Positions 1 through 8,661 of a stretch of DNA of 64,000 nucleotides are shown piece by piece. The stretch comes from Lewinellaceae bacterium (GTDB taxonomy: Bacteria; Bacteroidota; Bacteroidia; Chitinophagales; Saprospiraceae), in contig JACJXZ010000002.1 in the NCBI GenBank assembly GCA_020636375.1, positions 434,001 through 498,000 on the forward strand, given 5' to 3'. A model generated the notes under the pieces. That model was not told where the DNA came from and did not search any database. It saw nothing but the letters and a program-made list of their open reading frames with translations. Each line of letters starts with the position of its first letter. Position 1 is the first letter of the stretch. Made by a program: the position numbers and the translations under genes.

Positions 1-698
1 ACCAGGCAGAGCATATCCGCATCCACCGATTTCACGAAAGCCTTGATCGTTTCGTGCAGGCTGCCTTTTTCCTCTTCGATGTGGAAAGCGTGGGGCAGGC
101 CGCCCATCCAGTTCACTGTTTCCAGCAGGGCTGCCTCGTCGGCCTGCGCTTTATCCTTCACGCTATGGAAGATGTGAACCTCGGCGCCGAACCGGCGGGC
201 CAGCGCCCGGAGGGGTTCGACGACGCCTTCTCCGGACAGGCTCATATTGGCAATGGCAAAAGCGATGTTTTTGACCGGCCGGGGCGTAAACCCATCGGGG
301 ATGGCCAGAATCGGGATAGATGTATGCCGCATCACACCGCCGGTCACGCTGCCCAGGAAGACCTCTTTGAGGCCGCTGGCGCCTTTGGTGCCCATCACGA
401 TGAGGCTGTACCCGCCGTCCCGGGCAAAATCCGCAATGCTGTGCACAGCGTCGCCCTTAATGGCCCTGGCATCTGCCTCGATCCTGGAAGGGGCCGCTTT
501 GAGTATCGCCGCCAGTTCCTTTTCCGCTTCCTCGCGCAGGATGTTGTCTATGGACACGAGCATGTCTGAGCGTTGCGCCACCTGGAAGGTGTGCAGGAGG
601 GTGAGCCGGCTGTCAAATTTACAGGCCAGTTCTCTGGCATAGTGGAATGCGTTCACTGCATTTTCGGAGAAATCGGTAGGAACCAGTATCTTTTTCAT
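1..698 (-). CDS. Universal stress protein (UspA family), 3' end cut by window edge
   Basis: The reverse strand is open from an ATG at 698 to the left edge, so the C-terminus lies outside the window. The protein starts MKKILVPTDFSENAVNAF, the usual Usp start with the conserved aspartate of the first strand. About 115 residues in comes the nucleotide-loop pattern LIVMGTKGASG, followed by GSVTGGVMRHTSIPILAIP, matching the Usp G-2x-G-9x-G(S/T) ATP-binding motif. A second, more diverged half starts near residue 150, so this is a tandem-Usp protein of the Bacteroidota kind (normally about 275 aa). It is divergent from the V-ATPase operon and closely resembles the Usp at 8.66-9.47 kb on the other side of that operon. 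A role in energy or stress adaptation is inferred from family only. Confidence 0.9.
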   Translation of the reverse strand, partial: MKKILVPTDFSENAVNAFHYARELACKFDSRLTLLHTFQVAQRSDMLVSIDNILREEAEKELAAILKAAPSRIEADARAIKGDAVHSIADFARDGGYSLIVMGTKGASGLKEVFLGSVTGGVMRHTSIPILAIPDGFTPRPVKNIAFAIANMSLSGEGVVEPLRALARRFGAEVHIFHSVKDKAQADEAALLETVNWMGGLPHAFHIEEEKGSLHETIKAFVKSVDADMLCL

Positions 699-930
699 AG
701 GCATAGAGTTTGAAAGTGGGTAAAAGTACAGGCCAATTCCGGCGGGTATTCAAAATGCTCACTCTACACCAACAAGGAGCTCGATTGATGGATGCCTGTT
801 CCCCCAATTTAGGGCAATTCTTTCAAAGAAAAGATGACGAGTATCACCCCCCGCCCTTACGAAAATCATCAGGTTTTCACCGAAAAAAAGCTATTTTTAG
901 GGCCGTTGTTAATAAATAACCGAACGATCT

Positions 931-1548
931 ATGGAACAAAAGCTCCAGGAATTGCTGGATAAAGTGTATACTGAAGGCGTAGCGAAGGGGCAGGAAGTGG
1001 CTTCCACCATAGTCCGGGACGCCGAGCGGAAGGCCGAACACATTCTGGAAGAAGCCCGCCGGGAAGCCGCCGATGTGCGGCGGCAGGCCAGCGAAGAAGC
1101 CGAAGAGCTGAAGCGCAACGTGGCTTCCGAACTGCGCCTCTCCGCCAGCCAGTCCATCCAGGCGCTCCGGCAGCAGATCAGCCGCCTTGTCCTGCTGGAG
1201 GCCGTCGACAAACCGGTGCGCGATGCCTTCTCCGATGAAGATTTTATCAAGGGCCTCATCGAAACCCTGGTGGCAAACTGGCACCCGGGCCAGGATGGGC
1301 AGGAGGGCCTGGCCCTGATGCTGCCGGAAAAAAGCCGGGAAAGCCTCGGCCGTTACTTTTCCGCCAAAGCGCAGGACGCCCTGAACGCATCCCTGCGGGT
1401 TGACTTCGACGGCAGGCTCGAAAGCGGATTTCGCATCGGCCCGGCCGACGGCCGCTACGTCATCTCTTTTACCGACAGCGATTTCGAGATGTTCTTCAAG
1501 GATTACCTGCGCCCGAAAACGAACGCCGTCCTCTTCGGATCAGATTGA
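931..1548 (+). CDS. atpE: V-type ATP synthase subunit E
   Basis: This is the peripheral-stalk subunit E of the V/A-type rotary ATPase, 205 aa. The N-terminal 110 residues form one long charged helix rich in Ala, Glu and Arg (ARREAADVRRQASEEAEEL), as expected for the E stalk helix that pairs with a G/H-type subunit. A compact C-terminal domain follows (about 120-205). It is the first gene of a same-strand set E-DUF2764-A-B-D-I-K, which is the order seen in chlamydiae, spirochaetes and Bacteroidota. The upstream 230 bp is shared with the divergent Usp gene and should hold the operon promoter; no clear TAnnTTTG box was found there. The ATG at 931 follows an AT-rich leader without a strong Shine-Dalgarno, typical for the phylum. 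Confidence 0.88.
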   Translation: MEQKLQELLDKVYTEGVAKGQEVASTIVRDAERKAEHILEEARREAADVRRQASEEAEELKRNVASELRLSASQSIQALRQQISRLVLLEAVDKPVRDAFSDEDFIKGLIETLVANWHPGQDGQEGLALMLPEKSRESLGRYFSAKAQDALNASLRVDFDGRLESGFRIGPADGRYVISFTDSDFEMFFKDYLRPKTNAVLFGSD

Positions 1549-1581
1549 CCCGGCGCGGCCGAAACACAGAAAAAAGCTTTT

Positions 1582-2457
1582 ATGCCGGATAACCGAAAAA
1601 GAAATGACGGCGCTCTGACACAGCCGTTCCCAGGGCGGAATTATTATTACCTGATCGCCGGGCTGCCGGATATGGCCCTGGAGCAGAGCAAGCTCCCGCT
1701 CTCCCTTCCGGAGCTGATGGAGCAACTGGCCCTGTCGCTCCACCCCGACGACCTGCGGCTTGCCCGCCTGATCTTCCTGCCCGCCGACAACCGCAACCTG
1801 CTGCGCCTCCTGCGAAAGGAAGCATCCGAATGGGAACCGCACGGCCAGTTCTCCCGGGAAGAGATGGAAGAAGGGCTTAAAGAACCACGCCTGCTGCCGG
1901 CCTATATGCGCCGCTTCCGGCAGGCCTACCAGGAGGAAACGCCGGTTTGGCCGGGCATGAGCTGGGAAAACCAACTGGCCCGCCTCGGACACGAATACCT
2001 GATGGAAAATACCGATGGCTTCCTGCATCAGTGGTTCACGTTCGAGAACCACCTGAAAAACATCCTGGCGGCCTGGAATATCCGGGAGTACAGCCTGCCC
2101 GCCGAAGGGCAGCTCATCGGCGAAAATGTGGCCACGGAAGCCGCCCGCCGGTCCCACGCCCGCGATTTCGGGCTGGCCGCCGAGCTGCCTTTCCTCGACA
2201 AGCTCCTGCACGCCCTGGAGCAGGACAAACTGCTCGAACGGGAACGGGCCATCGCCCGGATCAAATGGAACTACATCGACGAACTGAATACCTTCCATTA
2301 TTTCACCGTGGAGGTTGTCCTCGGATACCTGCTGAAGTGGATCATGCTCGACCGGTGGACCCAGCTGGACACCGAGAGAGGCCTGCGCCAGATCGGCAGC
2401 CTGATCGCTAAACTGGAAGGGGATTTTGAGTTACCGAAACAATTTGCGCTGGCATGA
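1582..2457 (+). CDS. DUF2764 family protein of V-ATPase operons
   Basis: The protein is 291 aa and soluble, with the family hallmark near the N-terminus: RNYYYLIAGLPDMALEQSK, then a stretch of acidic, helical sequence. Members of DUF2764 occur between the E and A genes of bacterial V-type ATPase operons that lack a recognisable subunit C. Here too no gene for C or F is present in the operon, so the protein may replace the central-stalk-to-ring connector (inference from gene order, not shown by sequence). Its stop overlaps the start of atpA by four bases, pointing to translational coupling and close stoichiometry. The start at 1582 was chosen because it lies 33 nt after atpE and keeps the YYYL motif near residue 21. 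Confidence 0.8.
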   Translation: MPDNRKRNDGALTQPFPGRNYYYLIAGLPDMALEQSKLPLSLPELMEQLALSLHPDDLRLARLIFLPADNRNLLRLLRKEASEWEPHGQFSREEMEEGLKEPRLLPAYMRRFRQAYQEETPVWPGMSWENQLARLGHEYLMENTDGFLHQWFTFENHLKNILAAWNIREYSLPAEGQLIGENVATEAARRSHARDFGLAAELPFLDKLLHALEQDKLLERERAIARIKWNYIDELNTFHYFTVEVVLGYLLKWIMLDRWTQLDTERGLRQIGSLIAKLEGDFELPKQFALA

Positions 2458-4226
2458 ACGACACAGCCCAACACACAAAAGGAAAGGTGAGCGGCATCAT
2501 CGCCAACCTGGTCATCGTCCAGGTCGACGGCCCGGTGGCCCAGAACGAGATCGGCTTCATCCGCCACGGCGGCGCGCCGCTCATGGCCGAGGTAATCAAA
2601 ATTATCGGCGACAAAGCCTACGTGCAGGTGTTCGAAAGCACCCGCGGGCTCCAGCCCGGCATGGAGGTCGAATTCGCCGGCCACCTGCTCGAGGCCACCC
2701 TCGGGCCGGGCATCCTGTCCAGGAACTACGATGGCCTGATGCATGACCTCGACACCATGACCGGCATCTTCCTCAAACGAGGGGAATATACCCCCGCGCT
2801 CGACCTGGAGAAAAAATGGAGCTTCCGGCCTCTCGCCCAACCCGGCAGCCCGGCCACAGCCGGCAGCTGGCTGGGCGAGGTGAAAGAAAACAACATCCCT
2901 CACAAGATCATGGCGCCTTTCAAGCTGGAAGGGCAGTATACCATCCAATCGCTCGCCGCTCCCGGCGATTATACCGTAACGGAAACCATCGCCGTGCTGG
3001 CCGACAGCCGCGGCAACGAGGTGCCGGTGGCCATGGCCCAGCAATGGCCGGTGAAAAGGGCCGTCAAAGCCTACCGGAACAAGCCCCGGCCGTTCAAGCT
3101 GCTGGAAACCGGCGTGCGCACCATCGACACCCTAAACCCCATCGTGGAAGGAGGCACCGGGTTCATCCCCGGCCCCTTCGGCAGCGGCAAAACGGTCATG
3201 CAGCACGCCATCTCCAAACAGGCAGAGGCCGACATCGTGGTCGTCGCCGCCTGCGGAGAGCGCGCCAACGAAGTGGTGGAGCTGTTCACCGAATTCCCGG
3301 AACTGGACGACCCCTGGACCGGCCGCAAGCTCATGGAACGCACCACCATCATCGCCAACACTTCCAATATGCCGGTGGCCGCCCGGGAAGCCTCCGTCTA
3401 TACCGCCATGACGATCGCCGAGTACTACCGCTCCATGGGCCTCAAAGTGCTGCTGCTGGCCGACTCCACCTCCCGCTGGGCGCAGGCCCTGCGCGAAATG
3501 TCCAACCGCATGGAGGAACTGCCCGGCCCCGACGCCTTCCCCATGGACCTGCCGGCCATCATCTCCAATTTCTACTCCCGCGCCGGTATCGTGTTCCTGA
3601 GCAACGGCCAGACCGGCTCCATCACCTTTATCGGCACGGTGTCGCCGGCCGGCGGCAACCTCAAGGAACCCGTCACCGAATCGACCAAAAAGGTGGCGCG
3701 CTGCTTCTACGCCCTGTCCCAGCAACGGGCCGACAGCAAGCGCTACCCCGCTATCGATCCCATCGAGAGCTACTCCAAGTACCTGGAGTATCCCGAATTG
3801 CAGAAGACGCTCAACGAACAGATCGCCCCGGATTGGGTGAACCGGGTGGAGGAACTGAAAAATATCCTGCTGCGCGGCAAGGAAGCTTCCGAACAGATCA
3901 ACATCCTGGGCGACGACGGCGTGTCGGTCGACACCCACCTGGTCTTCTGGCGGTCCGAAGTCATCGATTCCATCATCCTGCAACAGGACGCCTTCGACGA
4001 GGTGGACGCCCGCAGCCCCATGAAACGGCAGAAATACATGGTGGACAAAGTGCTGGAAGTGGCGGCAACCGAACTGTCCTTCGGCTCCTACGAAGAAGTC
4101 AACCCCTTCTTCAAAAGGGTGATCGCCGCCCTCCGGCAGATGAACTACTCGGAATTCGAATCCGAAAAATTTAAAAAATACGAAGAGGAACTCAGGCAGA
4201 TTCTCGGCGAAAGGAAAACAAGTTAG
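2454..4226 (+). CDS. atpA: V-type ATP synthase catalytic subunit A
   Basis: Catalytic nucleotide-binding subunit of the V1 head, 590 aa, the usual length for bacterial A subunits. The P-loop GPFGSGKTVMQ lies at about residues 239-249, and the A-specific non-homologous insert lies between the N-terminal barrel and the P-loop. Other family marks are GCGERANE-like sequence (AACGERANEVVELFTEFPEL) with the catalytic glutamate, and LLLADSTSRWAQALREMSNR. The start overlaps the DUF2764 stop (ATGA), and the B gene begins one base after the stop codon. Together with B it forms the hexamer that hydrolyses or makes ATP. Codon use matches the high-GC neighbours, with no sign of recent transfer. Confidence 0.97.
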   Translation: MNDTAQHTKGKVSGIIANLVIVQVDGPVAQNEIGFIRHGGAPLMAEVIKIIGDKAYVQVFESTRGLQPGMEVEFAGHLLEATLGPGILSRNYDGLMHDLDTMTGIFLKRGEYTPALDLEKKWSFRPLAQPGSPATAGSWLGEVKENNIPHKIMAPFKLEGQYTIQSLAAPGDYTVTETIAVLADSRGNEVPVAMAQQWPVKRAVKAYRNKPRPFKLLETGVRTIDTLNPIVEGGTGFIPGPFGSGKTVMQHAISKQAEADIVVVAACGERANEVVELFTEFPELDDPWTGRKLMERTTIIANTSNMPVAAREASVYTAMTIAEYYRSMGLKVLLLADSTSRWAQALREMSNRMEELPGPDAFPMDLPAIISNFYSRAGIVFLSNGQTGSITFIGTVSPAGGNLKEPVTESTKKVARCFYALSQQRADSKRYPAIDPIESYSKYLEYPELQKTLNEQIAPDWVNRVEELKNILLRGKEASEQINILGDDGVSVDTHLVFWRSEVIDSIILQQDAFDEVDARSPMKRQKYMVDKVLEVAATELSFGSYEEVNPFFKRVIAALRQMNYSEFESEKFKKYEEELRQILGERKTS

Positions 4227-4227
4227 C

Positions 4228-5550
4228 ATGGAAACACGAGCCTTTCAGCGCATTTACACCAAAATCGAAGAGATCACCAAGGCCACCTGCACGGTCCGGG
4301 CCAGCGGCGTCGGCTACGAAGAGCTGGCCATGGTGGCGGGCAGGGAGGCCCAGGTGGTCAAAATCATGGGCGACCAGGTGACCCTCCAGGTCTTCGCCGG
4401 CACTGAGGGCATCCCGACCAATGCGGAGGTGGTGTTCATGGGCAAAGCCCCCACCCTGAAAGTGGGCGACGCGCTGGCCGGCCGGTTCTTCAACGCCTAC
4501 GGGCAACCCATCGACGACGGCCCGGCCGTCGAAGGGGAGGAGCGGGAGATCGGCGGCCCTTCCGTCAACCCGGTGCGCCGGAAACAACCTTCCGAGCTGA
4601 TCACCACCGGCATCGCCGGCATCGACCTGAACAACACCCTGGTGACCGGCCAGAAAATCCCCTTCTTCGCCGACCCCGACCAGCCGTTCAACCAGGTGAT
4701 GGCCATGGTGGCCCTGCGGGCCAAGGCCGACAAGATCATCCTCGGCGGCATCGGGCTGACCAACGACGACTACCTCTTCTTCCGGAACGTCTTCGAAAAC
4801 GCGGGCGCCCTGCACCGCATCGTCAGCTTCGTCAACACCACCGAAGACCCCCCGGTGGAACGCCTGCTGGTGCCCGATATGGCGCTCACCGCCGCCGAAT
4901 ACTTTGCCGTGGAAAAGAACGAAAAGGTGCTGGCCCTGCTCACCGACATGACCCTCTATGCGGACGCGCTGAGCATCGTCTCCAACCGCATGGACCAAAT
5001 CCCCTCCAAGGACAGCATGCCGGGATCGCTCTACAGCGACCTGGCGAAGCTCTACGAAAAGGCCGTGCAATTCGAGGCCGGCGGCTCCATCACCATCATC
5101 GCCGTGACTACCCTTTCGGGAGGCGACATTACCCACGCCATCCCCGACAATACCGGCTACATCACCGAAGGGCAGCTGTTCCTGCGCCGCGATACCGAAG
5201 TGGGCAAAGTCATCGTCGACCCCTTCCGGAGCCTGTCGCGCCTCAAGCAACTGGTCATCGGCAAGAAGACCCGCGCCGACCACCCCCAGGTGATGAACGC
5301 CGCCGTGCGCCTCTACGCCGACGCCGCCAACGCCCGCACCAAACTGGAAAACGGCTTCGACCTGACCGACTACGACGAACGGGCGCTGGAGTTCGCCCGG
5401 GAATACTCCCGGCAACTGCTCGCCATCGACGTGAATATCGATACCGAAAAAATGCTGGAAACTGCCTGGGAATTGTTCGCCCGGTATTTCTCACAGGCCG
5501 AGGTGGGCATCAAACAGGAATTCATGGACCAGTACTGGCAGGAAGAGTAA
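4228..5550 (+). CDS. atpB: V-type ATP synthase subunit B
   Basis: Non-catalytic nucleotide-binding subunit of the V1 hexamer, 440 aa. The N-terminal beta-barrel (about 1-80) contains the conserved VMGDQVTLQVF strand, and the central domain has PFFADPDQPFN where the catalytic subunits carry a P-loop, as expected for B. Further B marks are LLTDMTLYADAL and SNRMDQIPSKDSMPGSLYSDLAKLYE. The start is one base after the atpA stop. The next gene, atpD, is 232 bp away, and that gap is filled by tandem repeats, so the operon is interrupted by repetitive DNA rather than by another gene. No subunit F gene follows, unlike in Thermus or Enterococcus operons. Confidence 0.97.
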   Translation: METRAFQRIYTKIEEITKATCTVRASGVGYEELAMVAGREAQVVKIMGDQVTLQVFAGTEGIPTNAEVVFMGKAPTLKVGDALAGRFFNAYGQPIDDGPAVEGEEREIGGPSVNPVRRKQPSELITTGIAGIDLNNTLVTGQKIPFFADPDQPFNQVMAMVALRAKADKIILGGIGLTNDDYLFFRNVFENAGALHRIVSFVNTTEDPPVERLLVPDMALTAAEYFAVEKNEKVLALLTDMTLYADALSIVSNRMDQIPSKDSMPGSLYSDLAKLYEKAVQFEAGGSITIIAVTTLSGGDITHAIPDNTGYITEGQLFLRRDTEVGKVIVDPFRSLSRLKQLVIGKKTRADHPQVMNAAVRLYADAANARTKLENGFDLTDYDERALEFAREYSRQLLAIDVNIDTEKMLETAWELFARYFSQAEVGIKQEFMDQYWQEE

Positions 5551-5780
5551 AACTGGGATGGGGAGATGGGGAGATGGGGAGATGGGGAGACGGGGAGATG
5601 GGGAGATGGGATGGAGATGGGGAGATGGGGAGACGGGGAGACGGGGAGATGGGGAGACGGCAGGGCCTCAACACCACAACACCTAAAAACCACAACACCT
5701 AAAAACCACAACACCTAAAAACCTCAACACCTAAAAACCACAACACCATAATACCCAAAAACCACAACACCACATCATAA
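5551..5780. repeat. Two adjacent short tandem-repeat tracts inside the V-ATPase operon
   Basis: From 5555 to about 5662 the + strand is built of 8-9 bp units GGGGAGATG / GGGGAGACG, about a dozen copies with small variations; its many G4 runs could fold as G-quadruplexes. From about 5670 to 5775 a second tract has units close to ACACCTAAAAACCACA. Both lie between atpB and atpD. Reading frames through them give only low-complexity peptides and are not genes. Confidence 0.9.
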
Positions 5781-5782
5781 AC

Positions 5783-6385
5783 ATGGCCATCAAATTCCAA
5801 TACAACAAAACCTCCCTCCAGGAGATGAACAAGCAGCTCCGGATTCGGGTCAATGCGTTGCCGATCCTGAAAAACAAGGAAGCGGCCCTGCGCATCGAGG
5901 TGAAGAGAGCCCGGCGGGAGGCCGAAGAGATGGAGCGCCAGCTCGAAACCAAACTGGCACAGCAGGCGGAGATGGCCCGCCTCTGGGAAGAATTCGACCC
6001 CGGGCTGGTACAGATCCGGCAGGCCAATATCCACGAAAGAAAAATAGCGGGAGTGGCCGTGCCCGAACTGGCCGGCATAGAATTCCAGCAGCCGGCCTTC
6101 AGCCTGTACAACCAGCCGGCCTGGTTCCCCGCCGGCATTGAGCGGGTAAAAGAACTGGCCGCCCTGGCGATACAAAAAAAGCTCTTCTTCCGAAAAACAG
6201 AACTGCTGGACCATGCCCGGAGAAAGGCAACCCAAAAGGTCAACCTCTACGAAAAGGTACAGATTCCCGGGTACGAAGACGCCATACGCAAGATCAAGCG
6301 CTTCCTGGAGGATGAGGAGAACCTGGCCAAATCGGCCCAGAAGATCGTCAAGAAGAGACAACAAGAAAAAAAATTATCCCTATGA
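5783..6385 (+). CDS. atpD: V-type ATP synthase subunit D
   Basis: Central rotor shaft of the V/A-ATPase, 200 aa. The sequence starts MAIKFQYNKTSLQEMNKQL, then shows the long antiparallel coiled coil typical of D: one arm at about 1-70 rich in KxEAALRIEVKRARRE, a short beta/loop region in the middle, and a C-terminal arm (about 140-200) ending in VKKRQQEKKLSL. The length matches the family. The start is just after the repeat tract, and the stop overlaps the atpI start by four bases (ATGA), so D and I are translationally coupled. Confidence 0.93.
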   Translation: MAIKFQYNKTSLQEMNKQLRIRVNALPILKNKEAALRIEVKRARREAEEMERQLETKLAQQAEMARLWEEFDPGLVQIRQANIHERKIAGVAVPELAGIEFQQPAFSLYNQPAWFPAGIERVKELAALAIQKKLFFRKTELLDHARRKATQKVNLYEKVQIPGYEDAIRKIKRFLEDEENLAKSAQKIVKKRQQEKKLSL

Positions 6386-8169
6386 TCGTGCCCATGAAGA
6401 AATACGTCTTTCTGGTGCACCATTCAGAGTACATCGGCTTTCTGGATGAGTTGCGGGGCCTGGGCGTCCTCCACGTACAACAGGAGAAGGGCGAGCCCTC
6501 GGAGGAGCTGCTGCGCCGCATCCAGCTACAGAAGGATATCCGGGATACGCTGGCGGCGCTGCGCCACCGGATCGTCGACCAAACCGAGGGGACGGAGCTT
6601 TCGGAAACCGGCGGCATCGCCATCACCCGCACGTTTCAGGAGCTTACCGACCGGCAGGAAAGCCTGCAGCAGGAACTCAGCGCCCTGAAAAAGGAGATCG
6701 GCTTCCTGCAACCCTGGGGCGATTTTTCGCCCCACCTGATCACCCTCCTGGAGCAGGGCGGCCTCAAGGTGCATTTCTTTGTCTGCCCGGCCCGCAAGTA
6801 CCGGCCCGAATGGGAACAGCAGTATCCCGTACAGGTCATCAATACCCTGCCTCCCAATGCCTACTTCGTGGCCATCACCCCCCGGGATAACCCGCCGGAT
6901 ATCGACGCGGAGGAAATCCCCCCGCCGGAGGAAAGCCTGCGCAGCCTGCTGGCCAAGGCGGAGGCCTTGCAAAAGCAGATCGACGCCATCGACGAGAAGC
7001 TCGACAACTTCACCCTGATGGCCCAGCCCGCCCTGGAAGACGCCCTGGCGGAGGTAGGACAAAGCATACAGCTGGTCACCGTCGTCGACAATACCCGCAA
7101 GGAAGCGGACGACAGCGTCATGGTGCTGCGCGGTTTCGCGCCGGTGGGCCGGGAGGAGGCGCTCCTCTCCTACTGCGACGAGCACAACATCCTGTTCCTC
7201 TCGGAGCGGCCGGCGCCGGAGGACGAGCCGCCGGTGCTCCTGAAAAATTCGCGTTTTTCGCGCTTGTTCGAGCCTATCGGGGAGCTGTTTTCCCTGCCCG
7301 CCTACCAGGAGGTGGACCTGACGCCTTTCTTCGCGCCTTTTTTCATGCTGTTCTTCGGGTTCTGCCTCGGCGACGCCGGCTACGGGCTGGTGGTCCTCCT
7401 GGGCGCTACCCTTTACAAATTCCGGGCCGGGGAAAAGTTCAGGCCGGTGCTTTCCCTAGCCCAGTTCCTGGGCGTCGGCACCATCATCTTTGGCATCCTG
7501 ACCGGCACAGTTTTCGGCCTCAACCTGCTGGGCGAGCAGTTCGCCTGGCTGGGCGGGGCCCGCAATTTTATGATCAACAGCGACCAGGCCTTTCAGCTGG
7601 CGCTGATCCTGGGGCTGGTGCAGATCATCTTCGGCCTGTTCCTGCAGGCGCGCAACCGGGCGCGGCAGTTCGGCTTTGTATATTCCATTTCAACTTACGG
7701 CTGGATCATCCTGTTGCTGAGCATCCTGGACCTGGCCGTGCTGAAGCGGACCGGCGCCGTATCCACCTGGACGGCCTGGCTGGGGGTAGGGCTGATCCTG
7801 CTGTTCAACGACCCCAAAGCGGGCCTGCTCGGGCGGCTGGGCAAAGGCATCTGGGAACTCTACGGCATCACCGGCTTCTTCGGCGACCTGCTGAGTTACA
7901 TCCGCCTCTTCGCCCTGGGCATTTCCAGCGCCATCCTCGGCTTTGTGGTCAACGACATCGCCCTGCAGATCAAAGAGGGCATCCCCTATCTGGGGCCGGT
8001 GCTTTTTGTGGTATTCCTGCTGGTCGGGCACGGGGCCAACCTGCTGATCTCCTCCCTGGGTTCCTTTGTGCACCCCCTGCGCCTTACCTTTGTCGAGTTC
8101 TATAAAAGCGCAGGGTTTAAGGGAGGAGGCAAGGCATATAACCCTTTTTCGAAGGAAAAGGGCAATTGA
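6382..8169 (+). CDS. atpI: V-type ATP synthase subunit I (a-subunit, stator)
   Basis: Membrane stator subunit carrying the ion half-channels, 595 aa. The N-terminal half (about 1-310) is cytoplasmic and helical. The C-terminal half has about seven hydrophobic segments beginning with FFAPFFMLFFGFCLGDAGYG, a highly conserved V-ATPase a-subunit signature, and includes GDLLSYIRLFALGISSAIL, whose arginine corresponds to the essential arginine facing the rotor ring. The gene overlaps atpD and is 36 bp upstream of the proteolipid gene. The length is close to other bacterial I subunits (about 600-650 aa). Confidence 0.95.
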   Translation: MIVPMKKYVFLVHHSEYIGFLDELRGLGVLHVQQEKGEPSEELLRRIQLQKDIRDTLAALRHRIVDQTEGTELSETGGIAITRTFQELTDRQESLQQELSALKKEIGFLQPWGDFSPHLITLLEQGGLKVHFFVCPARKYRPEWEQQYPVQVINTLPPNAYFVAITPRDNPPDIDAEEIPPPEESLRSLLAKAEALQKQIDAIDEKLDNFTLMAQPALEDALAEVGQSIQLVTVVDNTRKEADDSVMVLRGFAPVGREEALLSYCDEHNILFLSERPAPEDEPPVLLKNSRFSRLFEPIGELFSLPAYQEVDLTPFFAPFFMLFFGFCLGDAGYGLVVLLGATLYKFRAGEKFRPVLSLAQFLGVGTIIFGILTGTVFGLNLLGEQFAWLGGARNFMINSDQAFQLALILGLVQIIFGLFLQARNRARQFGFVYSISTYGWIILLLSILDLAVLKRTGAVSTWTAWLGVGLILLFNDPKAGLLGRLGKGIWELYGITGFFGDLLSYIRLFALGISSAILGFVVNDIALQIKEGIPYLGPVLFVVFLLVGHGANLLISSLGSFVHPLRLTFVEFYKSAGFKGGGKAYNPFSKEKGN

Positions 8170-8205
8170 AACCAGAATACATTGAAAAAATACAAATGAG
8201 TCAAT

Positions 8206-8661
8206 ATGGAAGCAGGAATCGTTCTGGCATATATCGGATTGGGCCTCATGGTTGGCCTGGCGGGCGTCGGCAGCGCCATCGGAGTTTCTATCGGCGGCAA
8301 CGCCACCATTGGCGCCCTTAAGAAAAACGAGGAGGCCTTTGGCAGTTACATGCTGCTGAGCGCCCTGCCCGGCACACAGGGGCTGTACGGCTTCGCCGGT
8401 TTTTTCATCATCAACAGTTCCGGGGTGCTGTCGGAGGCTACCACCGTGCTGCAGGGCATGGCCGTGCTGGCCGCCGGCTTTGCGCTGGGGCTGGTCTGCC
8501 TCATCTCTGCCATCCGGCAGGGGCAGATTTGCGCCAACGGCATTGCCAGCATCGGGGCGGGCATCGACGTCTTCGGCAAGACCATGGTGCTGGCCGTATT
8601 CCCGGAGCTGTACGCGATCGTGGCTTTTGCGGCGACGTTTATTATTAATGCAGGCCTTTAA
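8206..8661 (+). CDS. atpK: V-type ATP synthase subunit K (proteolipid), Na+-type ligands conserved
   Basis: Rotor-ring proteolipid, 151 aa, with four transmembrane helices in two hairpins (double-size K like Enterococcus hirae NtpK). The ring carboxylate is E134 in PELYAIVAF. The residues that bind Na+ in NtpK (L61, T64, Q65, Q110, E139) align with L54, T57 and Q58 in LPGTQGLYGF, Q105 in IRQGQ, and E134, so all five are kept. This suggests a Na+-coupled enzyme (inference). It is the last gene of the operon: its stop codon overlaps by four bases the stop of the convergent Usp gene, leaving no room for a terminator between them. Confidence 0.95.
   Translation: MEAGIVLAYIGLGLMVGLAGVGSAIGVSIGGNATIGALKKNEEAFGSYMLLSALPGTQGLYGFAGFFIINSSGVLSEATTVLQGMAVLAAGFALGLVCLISAIRQGQICANGIASIGAGIDVFGKTMVLAVFPELYAIVAFAATFIINAGL

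Noticed and set aside
2816..4174. 452-codon alternative frame inside atpA
   Set aside because: Arg/Pro/His-rich off-frame product of GC-rich codons.
5370..6364. Open frames across the repeat tracts giving PSPHLPVSPSPHLPISP-like peptides
   Set aside because: They are translations of tandem repeats, with no start context or family.
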